From positions 186,001-250,000 of the forward strand of contig JAAYIK010000028.1 in the NCBI GenBank assembly GCA_012523465.1: a stretch of 64,000 bases of DNA, in the 5' to 3' direction. The stretch comes from Lysobacteraceae bacterium (GTDB lineage Bacteria > Pseudomonadota > Gammaproteobacteria > Nitrococcales > AK92). Positions 46,221-54,792 of this stretch are shown here, piece by piece (positions within the stretch are counted from its first letter, which is position 1; each line of letters starts with the position of its first letter). The notes beneath the pieces are model-generated. The model was not told the DNA's origin. It did no database searches and saw only the letters and a program-made list of their open reading frames with translations. Position numbers and translations under genes: made by a program.

Positions 46221-46967
46221 ATGAGATCGCGCCTTGTCGTCACCGTTCTGCTTTGCGGCCTGCTGAGCGGCTGCGCCACCAACTCCACGCCGCTCAACCC
46301 CTACGATCCGTACGAGGAGCACAACCGCAACGTCTTCGAGCTGAACCAAAAACTCGACCGCCACGTGCTCGAGCCGGTGGCTTCGGGTTACGCGGCCATC
46401 ACCCCGAGCTTCTTCCGCCGCGGAGTGGACAATTTCTTCAACAACGCCTCCTATCCAAAGGTCATCCTGAGCGATCTGCTGCAGGGCAAGTTCGCCCATG
46501 CCGCTCGCGGCACCGGCCGCTTCCTGGTCAACACCACGGTGGGCCTGCTCGGCATCTGGGACCCGGCCAGCCGCATCGGCTTGCCGGCGAGACGTTCGGA
46601 CATGGGGCAAACCCTCGCCGTCTGGGGCGCCAACAGCGGCCCCTATATCGAGGTGCTGGGGCTGGGTCCGAACTATGCCCGCGAGCTCAGCGACATTCCG
46701 GCCAGCATCGCCACCAACCCGCTAGGCTACATATTCACCTATCACGTTACCGTGCCATTGGCGGCGCTGTATTTCGTCAACAAGCGGGCCCAGCTAGACA
46801 AAGCAGTTCAGATCCGCGAGCAGGCGGCCCTCGACCCCTATCTGTTCACCCGCAGTGCCTACATGCAGTACCGGCAGAACCTGATCTACGAGGGCAACCC
46901 GCCGCAGGACGAGCTCTACGACGAGAGCCTCTTCGACGACGACTGGGATGAGAGCGAGGCCGAATGA
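46221..46967 (+). CDS. mlaA: MlaA/VacJ outer-membrane lipoprotein
   Basis: A 248-residue lipoprotein with lipobox LLSGC (Cys18). MlaA sits in the outer membrane and removes mislocalised phospholipids from the outer leaflet, handing them to the Mla pathway. Family features are DPYEEHNRNVFELNQKLD, the NFFNN segment, GLLGIWDPASRIGL and DLGQTL-like SDMGQTLAVWG. The C-terminus is acidic (DDDWDESEAE). Start 46221 gives a normal lipoprotein signal. Other mla genes are not in the window. Confidence 0.95.
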   Translation: MRSRLVVTVLLCGLLSGCATNSTPLNPYDPYEEHNRNVFELNQKLDRHVLEPVASGYAAITPSFFRRGVDNFFNNASYPKVILSDLLQGKFAHAARGTGRFLVNTTVGLLGIWDPASRIGLPARRSDMGQTLAVWGANSGPYIEVLGLGPNYARELSDIPASIATNPLGYIFTYHVTVPLAALYFVNKRAQLDKAVQIREQAALDPYLFTRSAYMQYRQNLIYEGNPPQDELYDESLFDDDWDESEAE

Positions 46968-46991
46968 CGCTGGCCCCTCGGGCCGGCGTCG

Positions 46992-47867
46992 CTAAAGCCT
47001 TGCCAGCAGCCGCTCCAGCAGCCGTTCCGCCCGGCTCAGATAGCTGGCGCCAAACAAGTTGAGGTGATTGAGCACGTGATAGAGCTGGTAGAGGTCGCGC
47101 CGCACCGGGTAGCCGGGATGGAGCGGCGCGGCAGCCTGGTAGGCATCGTAGAAGTTGCTGGTGAAGCCGCCGAACAGCTCGGTCATGGCGAGGTCGGTTT
47201 CGCGGTCGCCAAAATAACAGGCCGGATCGAAGATGACCGGCTCGCCGTCCAGGGACACCGCCACGTTGCCCGACCATAGATCGCCGTGCAGCAGGCTGGG
47301 CTGCGGACGGTAGCCGTCAAAGAAGGCTTCCAGCTGCTCCAGCACCGGCTTCGCCCAGGTCAGCAGCTGCGAATAGCCGCGAGCGGCGGCGCGCTCCAGC
47401 TGCGGCAGCAGCCGCCGCTCGCGGTAGAAGCGCAGCCAGTCGCTGTCCGGCGTGTTGTCCTGCGGCGTCGTCCCGATGGTGTTGTTCCGCTCCCAGCCGT
47501 AGCGCTCCGCCGTGACCGCGTGCAGCACAGCCAGCCGCTCGCCAAGCAGGGCCTGCGCCTCGCCCGTGACGGCCTTGAGCGGAATGTACTCCAGCACCAG
47601 AAAGGCGTAGCCGCCGACTTCGCCCAGCGTCACCACCTTGGGTACGCGCGGTCCGCCGGGCCGAGCCAGTAGCTGCAGCCCGGCCGCCTCGGCTTCGAAC
47701 ATCGGCAGCCGCTCGCTGCGGTTGAGCTTGACGAACCAGGCGCGCTCACCCGCCTCATAGCGGAATGCACTGTTGATCTGGCCGCCGCCGATCGGCCAGG
47801 CCCGTCCCGGCGGCAGCGGCTCGCCAACAGCGGCGGCGATCTGGCTTCCTATCGTTTTCCAATCCAT
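46992..47867 (-). CDS. fructosamine/ketosamine-3-kinase family protein
   Basis: A 291-residue kinase with the protein-kinase-like fold. Motifs are the Gly-rich GGGQINSAFR, the VKLN lysine region, the catalytic LLHGDLWSGNV and the metal-binding IFDPACYFGDRETDLA. Such enzymes phosphorylate ribulosamines or other ketosamines on glycated proteins, starting protein deglycation. The start MDWKTIGSQI at 47867 is the usual N-terminus; a longer form to 47888 is less likely. Convergent with mlaA. Confidence 0.92.
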   Translation of the reverse strand: MDWKTIGSQIAAAVGEPLPPGRAWPIGGGQINSAFRYEAGERAWFVKLNRSERLPMFEAEAAGLQLLARPGGPRVPKVVTLGEVGGYAFLVLEYIPLKAVTGEAQALLGERLAVLHAVTAERYGWERNNTIGTTPQDNTPDSDWLRFYRERRLLPQLERAAARGYSQLLTWAKPVLEQLEAFFDGYRPQPSLLHGDLWSGNVAVSLDGEPVIFDPACYFGDRETDLAMTELFGGFTSNFYDAYQAAAPLHPGYPVRRDLYQLYHVLNHLNLFGASYLSRAERLLERLLARL

Positions 47868-48160
47868 GCCACGTCTCAACCGACTCAAACCGAATCTCTG
47901 GACACAAATCGCGTACTGGCGGGCAGTGTATCAGTCCGCGCCGCAACGCGCCCGGGGCCCGACCTGACGCTCACCTCGTGCGGCTGCGCCGCGGCCCCGC
48001 TTAGGGATAACCCGCACCACACGCAGCTTACCCCAGACGCTGGATTGGATATGCTCATGGCGACGGTTCCGGCACAGGGACGTTGCACGCACCGGACCGT
48101 AGCGCCACAACCCTTAACGGCGCGGCGACAAAATCAACGATGGTCGACAGGAGGGACGCC

Positions 48161-48541
48161 ATGACTCCCACACTGAACATTCTCCCCAACTGTGTGTTGG
48201 AACTGCGCCCCTTGCGAAGGCCCGAGCCAGCCGCCGGGCAAGAGCGCGCCTGGCTGCTGTGCAGCCGCGACGACCTCGCCCGCACCATGTGGGAAATCGT
48301 CCTCGACACGCCGACGATGCACACCATGCTGGAGTGCTTTGCCGAGGGGCAGACCAGCGTCGAAGCCGGCATCGCACGGCTGCAGGTTTACCCGGATGCC
48401 GAGCTGGAGCGCAGCGTCATGCGCTGGGCCACCCAACAGCTGGCTCGCTACCTGGGCCGCCTCGGCGAGGCTATGCCGTTCGGTCGGCAGGGGATGGAAC
48501 CCGCAACCGGCGCCGGCCGCCTGGGCTATCGCCTGGTCTGA
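48161..48541 (+). CDS. hypothetical protein of 126 residues
   Basis: Not recognised. A perfect AGGAGG lies 8 bp before the ATG at 48161, supporting translation. The protein appears soluble: a beta-prone N-terminal half (NILPNCVLELRPL, AWLLCSRDDLARTMWEIVL) and a helical C-terminal half (AELERSVMRWATQQLARYL) ending in a Gly-rich tail. No signal peptide or membrane segment. It is isolated between the kinase and degV genes; a GC hairpin follows. Earlier in-frame starts lie upstream of the ribosome site. Confidence 0.7.
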   Translation: MTPTLNILPNCVLELRPLRRPEPAAGQERAWLLCSRDDLARTMWEIVLDTPTMHTMLECFAEGQTSVEAGIARLQVYPDAELERSVMRWATQQLARYLGRLGEAMPFGRQGMEPATGAGRLGYRLV

Positions 48542-48565
48542 CCAGCCGGCCAGCATTCGCTCCGC

Positions 48566-48586
48566 GGCCGGCGGCAGCCGCCGGCC
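48566..48586. terminator. hairpin between convergent genes
   Basis: Ten-base inverted repeat GGCCGGCGGC/GCCGCCGGCC with a single central base, between the 126-residue protein gene and degV. The plus strand continues TGCTCCTAACGCC, so termination is uncertain. Confidence 0.5.
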
Positions 48587-48604
48587 TGCTCCTAACGCCT
48601 TTCT

Positions 48605-49568
48605 TCAAGCCACCTTGCCGCTCAGCTCGGCGGCGAAATCGTGGGGCTCGGCAATCAGGGCCAGGCTGACCGCGCCCGGACCGATGTTGGCTCCGCCGAT
48701 GACGCTCATCATGCAAGTCAGCAGCTCCACACCATGCTTCCGGGCCGTGCTCGCCAGCCGATCGAAGCCGGGCAGCTGGGAGATCAGCGCCTCGTCGCCG
48801 GCATAGCTGACACAGACATAGGGCGCGAGCAGGCCCTGACGGATGCGCCGCTCGGCATAGGCGAACAAGCGCTGGACCGCTGTCTCGAAGCCACGCGCCT
48901 TGGCGGCGGCAAAGGTCTCCCCATCGTGGCCGCAGAGTATGGGGGCGATGTCCAGCGCTTTGCCCAGCAGGGCGCTGACCAGGCCGACGCTGCTGTCGCC
49001 TTTCCTGCGCGCGCTCGCGCACGTAATAGACGTCCGGCACCACGGCAAAGCCGTAAGTGCGCCTAGTCAAAGCCTCGATCCGGCTGCGCAGCTCGCTGCG
49101 CGGTACCTCGCTCTCGACCAGCCGAAGAGTCTCCGCGGCAATCACCCCTTGGCCAGCGAACAGATTGCGCGTATCCAGCACGCGCATGGAAAAGGAGCCG
49201 GCGACCCCGGCCGCCTCACGGTACTGGCGGTACTCGGCCATGATCCGTTGCATGGCCTGGCTGGCATGGGCATAGATCGGGCTGCGGGTCTGGGTGATGG
49301 TCTGGACCAGGGCGAAGTCGTAGTCGACGACGACCTGCTCCAAGAACAAGGCGCGGATCTGCTCGACCGTGTAGGGAACGGATTCGACGTCATGCCCTTT
49401 GGCGAGCAGGCCGCTGCGATAAAACAGCGACGTCTGCTGCGGATCTCGCCTGTCTTCGATCAGTTCGCCATCGATTCTGACCGAGATCGGCAGTATGCGG
49501 ATTTTGTATTTTTCCAAAAACTGCCAGGGCAGATCGCAAGCCGAATCCACGATGAGACCGAAGCGCAT
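48605..49568 (-). pseudogene. DegV-family fatty-acid-binding protein gene split by a frameshift
   Basis: DegV proteins bind fatty acids and support acyl phosphate formation. The first frame from 49568 (MRFGLIVDSACDLPWQFLEKY) covers the N-terminal domain and TVRDS-like ligand region down to DVYYVRERA. The second frame (RRKGDSSVGLVSALLGKALD, ending at 48605) continues the family sequence with IAPILCGHDGET and GANIGPGAVSLAL. The break falls at about 49013-49022 in an alternating CG run, where a 1- or 2-base slip is plausible. Restored, the protein would be about 320 residues, normal for the family. It may be inactivated, phase-variable or a sequencing error. Confidence 0.85.
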
Positions 49569-49682
49569 TCCCCCCTCCCGCCGGCGACTCCGCCGGCCAA
49601 TTCTGATCGATTTGTGAACCGTTTAACATTTTTTGACGAGGCTTGCTATTGACTCGCTGCGTTGCGGCGGGGCTACAGCGGC

Positions 49683-50090
49683 TCAGGCGGACGGCGCTTG
49701 TGCCCACGCGGCCAGCTCAGCATCGCGGGGGAGAGCGATGAAAGCATCGGGAGTGAACTCCTCGATGCGCCGCTCCAGTTCGCCGCGCTCCAGTCTTTCC
49801 AGCAGCCGCAGCTGGCCGTCGACGGCTTCCACCCGCCCCGTCTCCAAGGCCAGGCGCTCACCCTGGTCGGTCCGCAAAATCAAGACCAGCTCGCCGCTAC
49901 GCTGGTCCTGCGCCACCTCATCGACGCGGCCGATGGTCTCATCATCACGGCCGATCACCGGCATGGTTGCCAGCGCACTCGGCGTCATTGCCGCCAGCGA
50001 GGGCGGCAGTTCCCTGCGCTCCTGCGCCGCGGCCGTCGGCACGGCGAGCCCGAGCGCAACCAGCAGGGCCAGGGCAATCCAGTTGCTCAT
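49683..50090 (-). CDS. secreted PRC-barrel-like protein
   Basis: A 135-residue exported protein. A signal peptide (cleavage after TAAA, about residue 22) is followed by a short linker and a PRC-barrel-like segment, PVIGRDDETIGRVDEVAQD and LVLILRTDQGERLAL. The C-terminal tail contains LPRDAELAAWAQ. PRC barrels in small secreted proteins are of unknown function. Next on the same strand is degV; upstream lies glucokinase. Confidence 0.78.
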   Translation of the reverse strand: MSNWIALALLVALGLAVPTAAAQERRELPPSLAAMTPSALATMPVIGRDDETIGRVDEVAQDQRSGELVLILRTDQGERLALETGRVEAVDGQLRLLERLERGELERRIEEFTPDAFIALPRDAELAAWAQAPSA

Positions 50091-50164
50091 GCCTTCCCCT
50101 CTTGCAGCTCCAGTCTCAACTGCAAGCTGGGGCGGAGCGAGACGGGCTCCAAGGGCCGCGCTGT

Positions 50165-51157
50165 TCAGTCGCCGTCCGCCGCGGCGAAGGCTCCGATCAG
50201 GTCGGGGGCATGATCGAAGGCGGCGGATGCGCCCAGCAAGGCTGGATGCTCAGCGAGAATCACATAACTGGGAACGGCAGCCAGATAGGCCGAGAAGCGG
50301 CCGCGGCGCTCGAAACTGGCGCGGAATGGCGAGCCAACGAAATAATCGAACAGCCGCGGCACGATGCCGCCACCGATATAAAGCCCGCCGCGCGCGCCCA
50401 GCGTGAGCACCAGATTGCCAGCCACCGTGCCGAGCAGGGCGCAGAACGTCTCCAGCGCCTCCCGGCAAAGCGGACACGTGCCGGCGAGAGCGCGGGCGCT
50501 GACCTGTGGCGGGGTCAGCCGCTCCGCCGGCACGCCCTCGATTGCCGCCAGCGCCCGATACAGGTTGACCAGGCCAGGTCCAGACAGCAGCCGCTCGGCC
50601 GAGACATGGCCATAACGGCGGCTCAGCTCGCGCAGGATGGGCACTTGACGCTCGTCGGCAGCGCCAAAGGTGACATGTCCGCCTTCGCTTTGCAGAGGGA
50701 TCCAGTGGCCGCCGCCGGCGGGAATGAGCCCGGATACCCCCAGTCCGGTGCCGGGACCGATCACGGCGATGGGAGCGTTGCCTGTCGGTGCGCCGCCACC
50801 GACCTGGCGCAGCTCCTCTGGCCGCAGCCGCGGAACGGCCAGCGCCAGCGCGGTGAAATCGTTAAGCACCAGCAGCTGTTCTAGCCCCAGGCGGGCGCGC
50901 AGCGCCGTGACCGAGAACGACCAGGCGCGGTTGGTCATCCGGACTCTATCCCCGCTCACCGCAACCGCGGCCGCGATCGCTGCCCGCCTAGGGCGCACGG
51001 GCAGGCGCGCCAGATAAGCGCTGACGGCATCTTCCAAGGTCGCATGATCGGCGCAGCGCTCGAGGTGAATCGCATATGGCCACCCATCGCCTGCGCAGAG
51101 CGCAAAACGCGCGTTGGTGCCGCCGATATCGGCGACCAGCCGAACCTCCTCGGCCAT
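50165..51157 (-). CDS. glk: glucokinase
   Basis: A 330-residue ROK-unrelated (E. coli Glk-type) kinase that phosphorylates glucose. Motifs are LVADIGGTNARFAL (phosphate loop), VLNDFTALALAVP (catalytic Asp), IGPGTGLGVSGLIP, SEGGHVTFGA and the C-terminal GGLYIGGGIVPR. The start MAEEVRL at 51157 follows a GGGAG site. No sugar transporter or glycolytic operon lies next to it. Confidence 0.95.
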   Translation of the reverse strand: MAEEVRLVADIGGTNARFALCAGDGWPYAIHLERCADHATLEDAVSAYLARLPVRPRRAAIAAAVAVSGDRVRMTNRAWSFSVTALRARLGLEQLLVLNDFTALALAVPRLRPEELRQVGGGAPTGNAPIAVIGPGTGLGVSGLIPAGGGHWIPLQSEGGHVTFGAADERQVPILRELSRRYGHVSAERLLSGPGLVNLYRALAAIEGVPAERLTPPQVSARALAGTCPLCREALETFCALLGTVAGNLVLTLGARGGLYIGGGIVPRLFDYFVGSPFRASFERRGRFSAYLAAVPSYVILAEHPALLGASAAFDHAPDLIGAFAAADGD

Positions 51158-51494
51158 CTGCCTGCTCCCTGCCAATTGCCTGCTTTTGCGATCCGGGAAG
51201 CCTGCCTGTCAGCCGGCATTTGCACGCTCGAAGATCTTTAGATATGGCGCTCGCGGTGACTCCCGGAAACGGCGAGCATTGCCTGCAGGCCGGTGCATTC
51301 CCGGATCAGGCGCTGCGGTTTTTGCTTTCCGACCTGCCGCCATTGTCGGTCCAGGTGCCCGCACGATCGCCGCCGGCGCACCCCGATCACGATTCCCGAT
51401 TTGCCTTGCCGTTATTGGGCATTGAACCAGCTATTGCCAGACATCAATTAGATCTTATCGATAGATGGCAATGCGAGAATACCGAGCAATGGCA
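51158..51494. other. 337-bp intergenic region with the H-NS paralogue promoter
   Basis: The distal end (51420-51470) is A/T-rich, unlike most of the window, and holds a candidate promoter for the downstream H-NS gene. The GC-rich remainder contains only open frames I do not trust. Confidence 0.45.
51434..51461 (+). promoter_or_regulatory. candidate promoter of H-NS-family gene 2
   Basis: TTGCCA (51434-51439), 16-bp spacer, TATCGA (51456-51461), followed by a further A/T-rich stretch. The -10 resembles TATCGC at the first H-NS gene. Confidence 0.45.
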
Positions 51495-51812
51495 ATGAAT
51501 CTGTCATCCTATAGCCGCCAGGACCTCATCCGACTCCAGCGTCAGATCGAAAGGGAACTGGATTACCGGCGCCGCCAGGATCAGCGCACAGCGCGCAAGG
51601 AGATCCGGCAAATCGCCGAGAAATATGGACTCAGCGTCACCGAGCTGGTCGGCAGCAGCAGCCGTCGCAGCGGCTCAGTTGCCCGCAGTGGCACCGTCTA
51701 CCGGCATCCGGACAACCCGCAGCTGACCTGGGCCGGCCGCGGCCGCAAGCCGAAGTGGGTGAGGGAATGGGAAGCAGCCGGCAACTCGCTGGACCAACTG
51801 CGCCAGTCCTAA
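51495..51812 (+). CDS. H-NS-family DNA-binding protein (paralogue 2)
   Basis: A 105-residue H-NS-like nucleoid protein. The N-terminal helix (MNLSSYSRQDLIRLQRQIER) supports dimerisation. The C-terminal domain (TVYRHPDNPQLTWAGRGRKP followed by KWV) has the canonical basic minor-groove loop. Two possible starts (51489 and 51495) differ by two residues; the later is chosen by comparison with paralogue 1 (9352-9684). It probably silences A/T-rich DNA and may mix with paralogue 1. It lies downstream of glk and upstream of the ferritin-like pair. Confidence 0.92.
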   Translation: MNLSSYSRQDLIRLQRQIERELDYRRRQDQRTARKEIRQIAEKYGLSVTELVGSSSRRSGSVARSGTVYRHPDNPQLTWAGRGRKPKWVREWEAAGNSLDQLRQS

Positions 51813-52031
51813 CCGCAGCCGTGGTCGGCTCGAGCCGGCGCTGAAAAGGGGGCTGCCCGCCGCCTTCTGTCCTGGGCGCAGTGGCTGCCGCCTGCACCGC
51901 TGTCACTGCCTCGTCCCCCGCTGCCTCCGACGGCAAGCTCCGCCACCGTTATAAGCGATTGCTGTTGTACGCGCGGCAATCGCCCCAATTTCGGCCACTT
52001 CAAGCACCATGGACGAAGGAGGATGCACTCG

Positions 52032-53221
52032 ATGGCTCTTCATCTCATGGAAGAGAAAGGCGTGCCGTTGGAGCGACAGAAATTCACCTGGCGTGAGCTC
52101 GCGCCCGAGCCGATCAGCAAGCTCGACGACGATGCCATGACGCGGGTCAGGATCATCCTGATGAACGGCATCGAGCACCAGGCCAACCGCTTCTCTCACC
52201 ACTGTGCGCTGTTCAACGAGCATCTGCGGCTGCCGCTGGCGCGGATACGTCGCGTCGAGCACCACCAGGAAACATTGATCAACTGGCTGCTGCCGCCGGA
52301 CCAGTCGGGGCTGGAGACCACCATCGCCTACGAGCAGGTGGCGATCGAGATCACCGCCAGCGTCGCCCAGAACGAGCCCGACCCCTATCTCGCCCAGGTC
52401 TATCGCTTCGGCATGCTGGAGGACTTCGATCACCTCTACCGCTATTCGGCGCTGCTGGACCGGCTGGAAGGCAAGGACGCCAACAACATCACTCAGTGCT
52501 ACACTGACATCGCCATGGGGCGGCCGACCATCGACCAGCACCGACACCCCGAAGACGACCTTCGCAAGCATTACGACCGCAACACGGCTGCGCCCATCAG
52601 CCGTCTCAACGCACTCACCATCTTCTCCGCCGAGTACCAAACCCACGACTTCTACATGAATCTCGGGCCGACCTACGCCGACCCGGTGGCGCGGGCGCTG
52701 TACGCCGAGATCCTGTCCATCGAGGAGCAGCACGTCACCCAGTACGGCTCCATCATCGACCCCAACGAGACCTGGCTGGAGAAGTGGCTGCTGCACGAGG
52801 CCAACGAGGTCTACAACTACTACTCTTGCCTGCAGGGCGAGCCCAATCCGCGAATCAAGAAGATCTGGGAGCGCTTTCTCGACTATGAGCTCGGCCACCT
52901 GCACGTGGTCATGGAGCTCTTCAAGCAGCACGAGCGGCGCGACCCGGCCGAGATCCTGCCGGCCGAGCTGCCGGAGCCGATCCGCTACGAGAGCCACCGC
53001 GAGTTCGTGCGCCAGGTCCTGAACCAGGAGGTCGAGCTCACCGTCAACGGCACCGACTTCGTCCCGGGCGGCCTGGGCAGCAAGGAGTCGCCCGCCACTA
53101 GGGAATATCGGCATCACATCAACAGGGACGGCTCCCCCAGCGACACCGTCGCCGCCGAATACATCTGGCGCCCCGGCACCGAACTCAGCGACCGACACGC
53201 AGCCCCCGGCAGCTCATGTAA
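52032..53221 (+). CDS. large ferritin-like di-iron protein, 3' end uncertain
   Basis: A ferritin-superfamily protein of about 395 residues, family not recognised by name. Several helices carry Glu-x-x-His type iron ligands: GIEHQANRFSHH, AYEQVAIEITA, FSAEYQTHDFY, IEEQHVTQYG and DYELGHLHVVMEL, suggesting two four-helix bundles. The start at 52032 has AGGAGG nine bases upstream. The frame has no stop at the expected place and runs on through the next gene to 54083 with a low-complexity Arg/His/Ala tail. The natural stop may be TAA (53219-53221) or TGA (53227-53229) in other frames, both abutting the next ribosome site, so a 1-base indel near the end is suspected. Confidence 0.7.
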
Positions 53222-53232
53222 GGAGGTGAATC

Positions 53233-53985
53233 ATGGCAACCCGCACATCCACCGGAACCAACCGCACGGGCATGGACATGTCGCCCGCTCTCGCCAAGGA
53301 GCTGCTGCAAATCACCAGGGAGCACACGCCCCCAGCGGGGGACGAGAGCAAGCTTGCGCGCATGCGGCAGGACTTCTTCGCCTCCACGCAGCCGATCGGC
53401 ACCGTGCCGCCGCCGGGCACGATGAAAGGGATGGCGAAGTCGGCGCTGGAAGCCATCAAGGGCCACAAGCCGACGGTCTTGATCGACAAGCTCGGCGAGC
53501 AGCTGGCCTTCGAGCGCACCGGCGTCCGCCTGTACGACGCCGTACTTGCCAAGTTCGACGCCCTGGGCAGCTGGGACGGCGGTCCTACCCGGGCCCAGCT
53601 GGAGCAAAACCGAGACGAAGAGCTCGCCCATTTCGAGATGGTCCGCCAGCACATGCTGCGTTTGGGCGCCGACCCCACCGCTATGACGCCCTCGGCCGAC
53701 GTCGCCGCGGTGATCGCCTCCGGTGTGCTCAAGACCATCACCGATGCCCGCACCACGCTCTCTCAGGCGCTGCAGGCCCTGCTGGTCGCGGAACGGGCCG
53801 ACCTCGAAGGCTGGCAGGCGCTGATCCAGCTGGCCGAGGAACTTGGCCACGACGAGATGGCGGACGATTTCCGCGCCGCCGAGGAGGCCGAGGAACGACA
53901 CGGTGCCTGGGTGCGGCAGTGGCTAGGGGCCGGCATGCTGAAGGACGCCAAGCGCGAACTGCGCAAGTCGCCCGGCAAATCTTGA
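53233..53985 (+). CDS. ferritin-like protein
   Basis: A 250-residue four-helix ferritin-like protein. Candidate di-iron ligands are in AFERTGVRLYDAV, DEELAHFEMVRQH, LVAERADLEGW and EEAEERHGAWV (ExxH in the second and fourth). An N-terminal extension of about 60 residues (Thr/Pro-rich) precedes the bundle. AGGAGG lies six bases before the ATG. It immediately follows the larger ferritin-like gene and is probably co-expressed with it. Role unknown; possible oxidase, iron-handling or stress protein. Confidence 0.82.
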   Translation: MATRTSTGTNRTGMDMSPALAKELLQITREHTPPAGDESKLARMRQDFFASTQPIGTVPPPGTMKGMAKSALEAIKGHKPTVLIDKLGEQLAFERTGVRLYDAVLAKFDALGSWDGGPTRAQLEQNRDEELAHFEMVRQHMLRLGADPTAMTPSADVAAVIASGVLKTITDARTTLSQALQALLVAERADLEGWQALIQLAEELGHDEMADDFRAAEEAEERHGAWVRQWLGAGMLKDAKRELRKSPGKS

Positions 53986-54010
53986 GTCATCCTCCCACGC
54001 GATTTGTGCA

Positions 54011-54050
54011 CAGGCAGCAAACGGGAGCCCCGTTTGCTGCCTGCCCTTTC
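54011..54050 (+). terminator. rho-independent terminator after the ferritin-like genes
   Basis: Perfect 15-bp stem (54011-54025 with 54029-54043), three-base loop, then CCCTTTCTCC. Confidence 0.8.
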
Positions 54051-54172
54051 TCCAGGCTTCGGCGACAAAACGCAACCAATTGATTGAAAAGAAAATTACC
54101 GCCCTGATCAAATTGTCGCCAAAGCGTCGCACGGCTTGTGGCGATGCGGTCTAGAGGACCGTTTCCACGCGC

Positions 54173-54206
54173 TGTCCACAAAGTTATCCACAGGTTTTGT
54201 GGATAA
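54173..54206. promoter_or_regulatory. DnaA-box cluster
   Basis: Two perfect consensus boxes in opposite orientation, TTATCCACA (54184-54192) and TGTGGATAA (54198-54206), five bases apart, plus a near match TGTCCACAA (54173-54181). An A/T-rich tract lies 60-100 bp upstream. Flanking genes are not those usual at oriC. Confidence 0.75.
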
Positions 54207-54394
54207 GGGCAAATGCTGCGGCAGGACCAATGCCTTAGCGGTAGTTCGTGAAAGAGTTCTCAAAAACGGGTCGCAACTGCACTGGCAGGAGGCTGCTCGC
54301 TCTATGGCGGCGATTGTCGACCGCTCCCCGCGCCCCAAAAGCTAGAAGATCGCAACATTCGAATATTGCCTTATCCGCGACAAGGAGACAGTCG

Positions 54395-54652
54395 ATGCCA
54401 TTGCGCAAACAAACCGCCCAGGCCGCAGAACGAGCCCGCCACTTCGCCACCGGCAGCGCCCGGCAGCTCCAGGCTCGCGCCAAGTACCTTGCGCACTTGG
54501 CGGCCGCCCAAGGCTACCGGGCGGCGGCCTCGGCCGAGGAGGCGACCACCCGCGCGACCGCCCTGGCCCGACGCCACCCATTGTCGCTGCTGGCACTGGC
54601 AGCCGGCTGCGCCGCCCTGCTCGGCTTCGGGCTGCTGAGCCGCCGCCGCTGA
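54395..54652 (+). CDS. small C-tail-anchored membrane protein, DUF883/ElaB/YqjD-like
   Basis: An 85-residue protein: a long amphipathic Ala/Arg-rich helix (residues 1-60) followed by a C-terminal membrane segment (HPLSLLALAAGCAALLGFGL) and an Arg-rich end. This is the layout of the ElaB/YqjD/DUF883 family, stress-induced inner-membrane proteins that in E. coli bind ribosomes. AAGGAG lies upstream of the ATG at 54395; a longer in-frame form starting at 54248 would read through the promoter region and is rejected. Confidence 0.78.
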   Translation: MPLRKQTAQAAERARHFATGSARQLQARAKYLAHLAAAQGYRAAASAEEATTRATALARRHPLSLLALAAGCAALLGFGLLSRRR

Positions 54653-54682
54653 ACCATCCCGATCGCGCATGGCTTGCGTGCG

Positions 54683-54695
54683 CCTGCCAGGCAGG
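54683..54695. repeat. palindrome CCTGCC-A-GGCAGG
   Basis: Thirteen-base palindrome between the small membrane protein and the TetR gene. Either the terminator stem of the former or an operator. Confidence 0.35.
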
Positions 54696-54714
54696 CTATA
54701 CCTCTAGCCTGGCG

Positions 54715-54728
54715 AGCGAGCGCTCGCT
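54715..54728. promoter_or_regulatory. 14-bp palindrome upstream of the TetR gene
   Basis: AGCGAGCGCTCGCT, perfect, followed by TTTT. Located 65 bp before the regulator ATG; a candidate TetR operator, or a terminator stem. Confidence 0.4.
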
Positions 54729-54792
54729 TTTCGACCGCGCCCGCTCGCGAGGAGGGGGCGGCGCTTTCCGCGGCAGCGATCGGGGAATATGC

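Larger units (their letters stand above)
53986..54394. other. 409-bp non-coding region with terminator, AT-rich tract and DnaA boxes
   Basis: In order: a long terminator hairpin (54011-54043), an A/T-rich tract (54070-54120) unusual for this window, a DnaA-box cluster (54173-54206) and the leader of the small membrane protein gene. No gene is credible here. Confidence 0.6.

Noticed and set aside
51241-51498. Possible 84-residue gene before H-NS paralogue 2
   Set aside because: No ribosome site, no recognisable features, and it would run through the candidate promoter of the downstream gene.
54248-54394. N-terminal extension of the small membrane protein
   Set aside because: The added residues are Arg/Ser-rich with no structure, while AAGGAG supports the start at 54395.
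53986-54394. Phage or plasmid origin at the DnaA boxes
   Set aside because: No replication initiator, integrase, or repeats of iteron type are present nearby.
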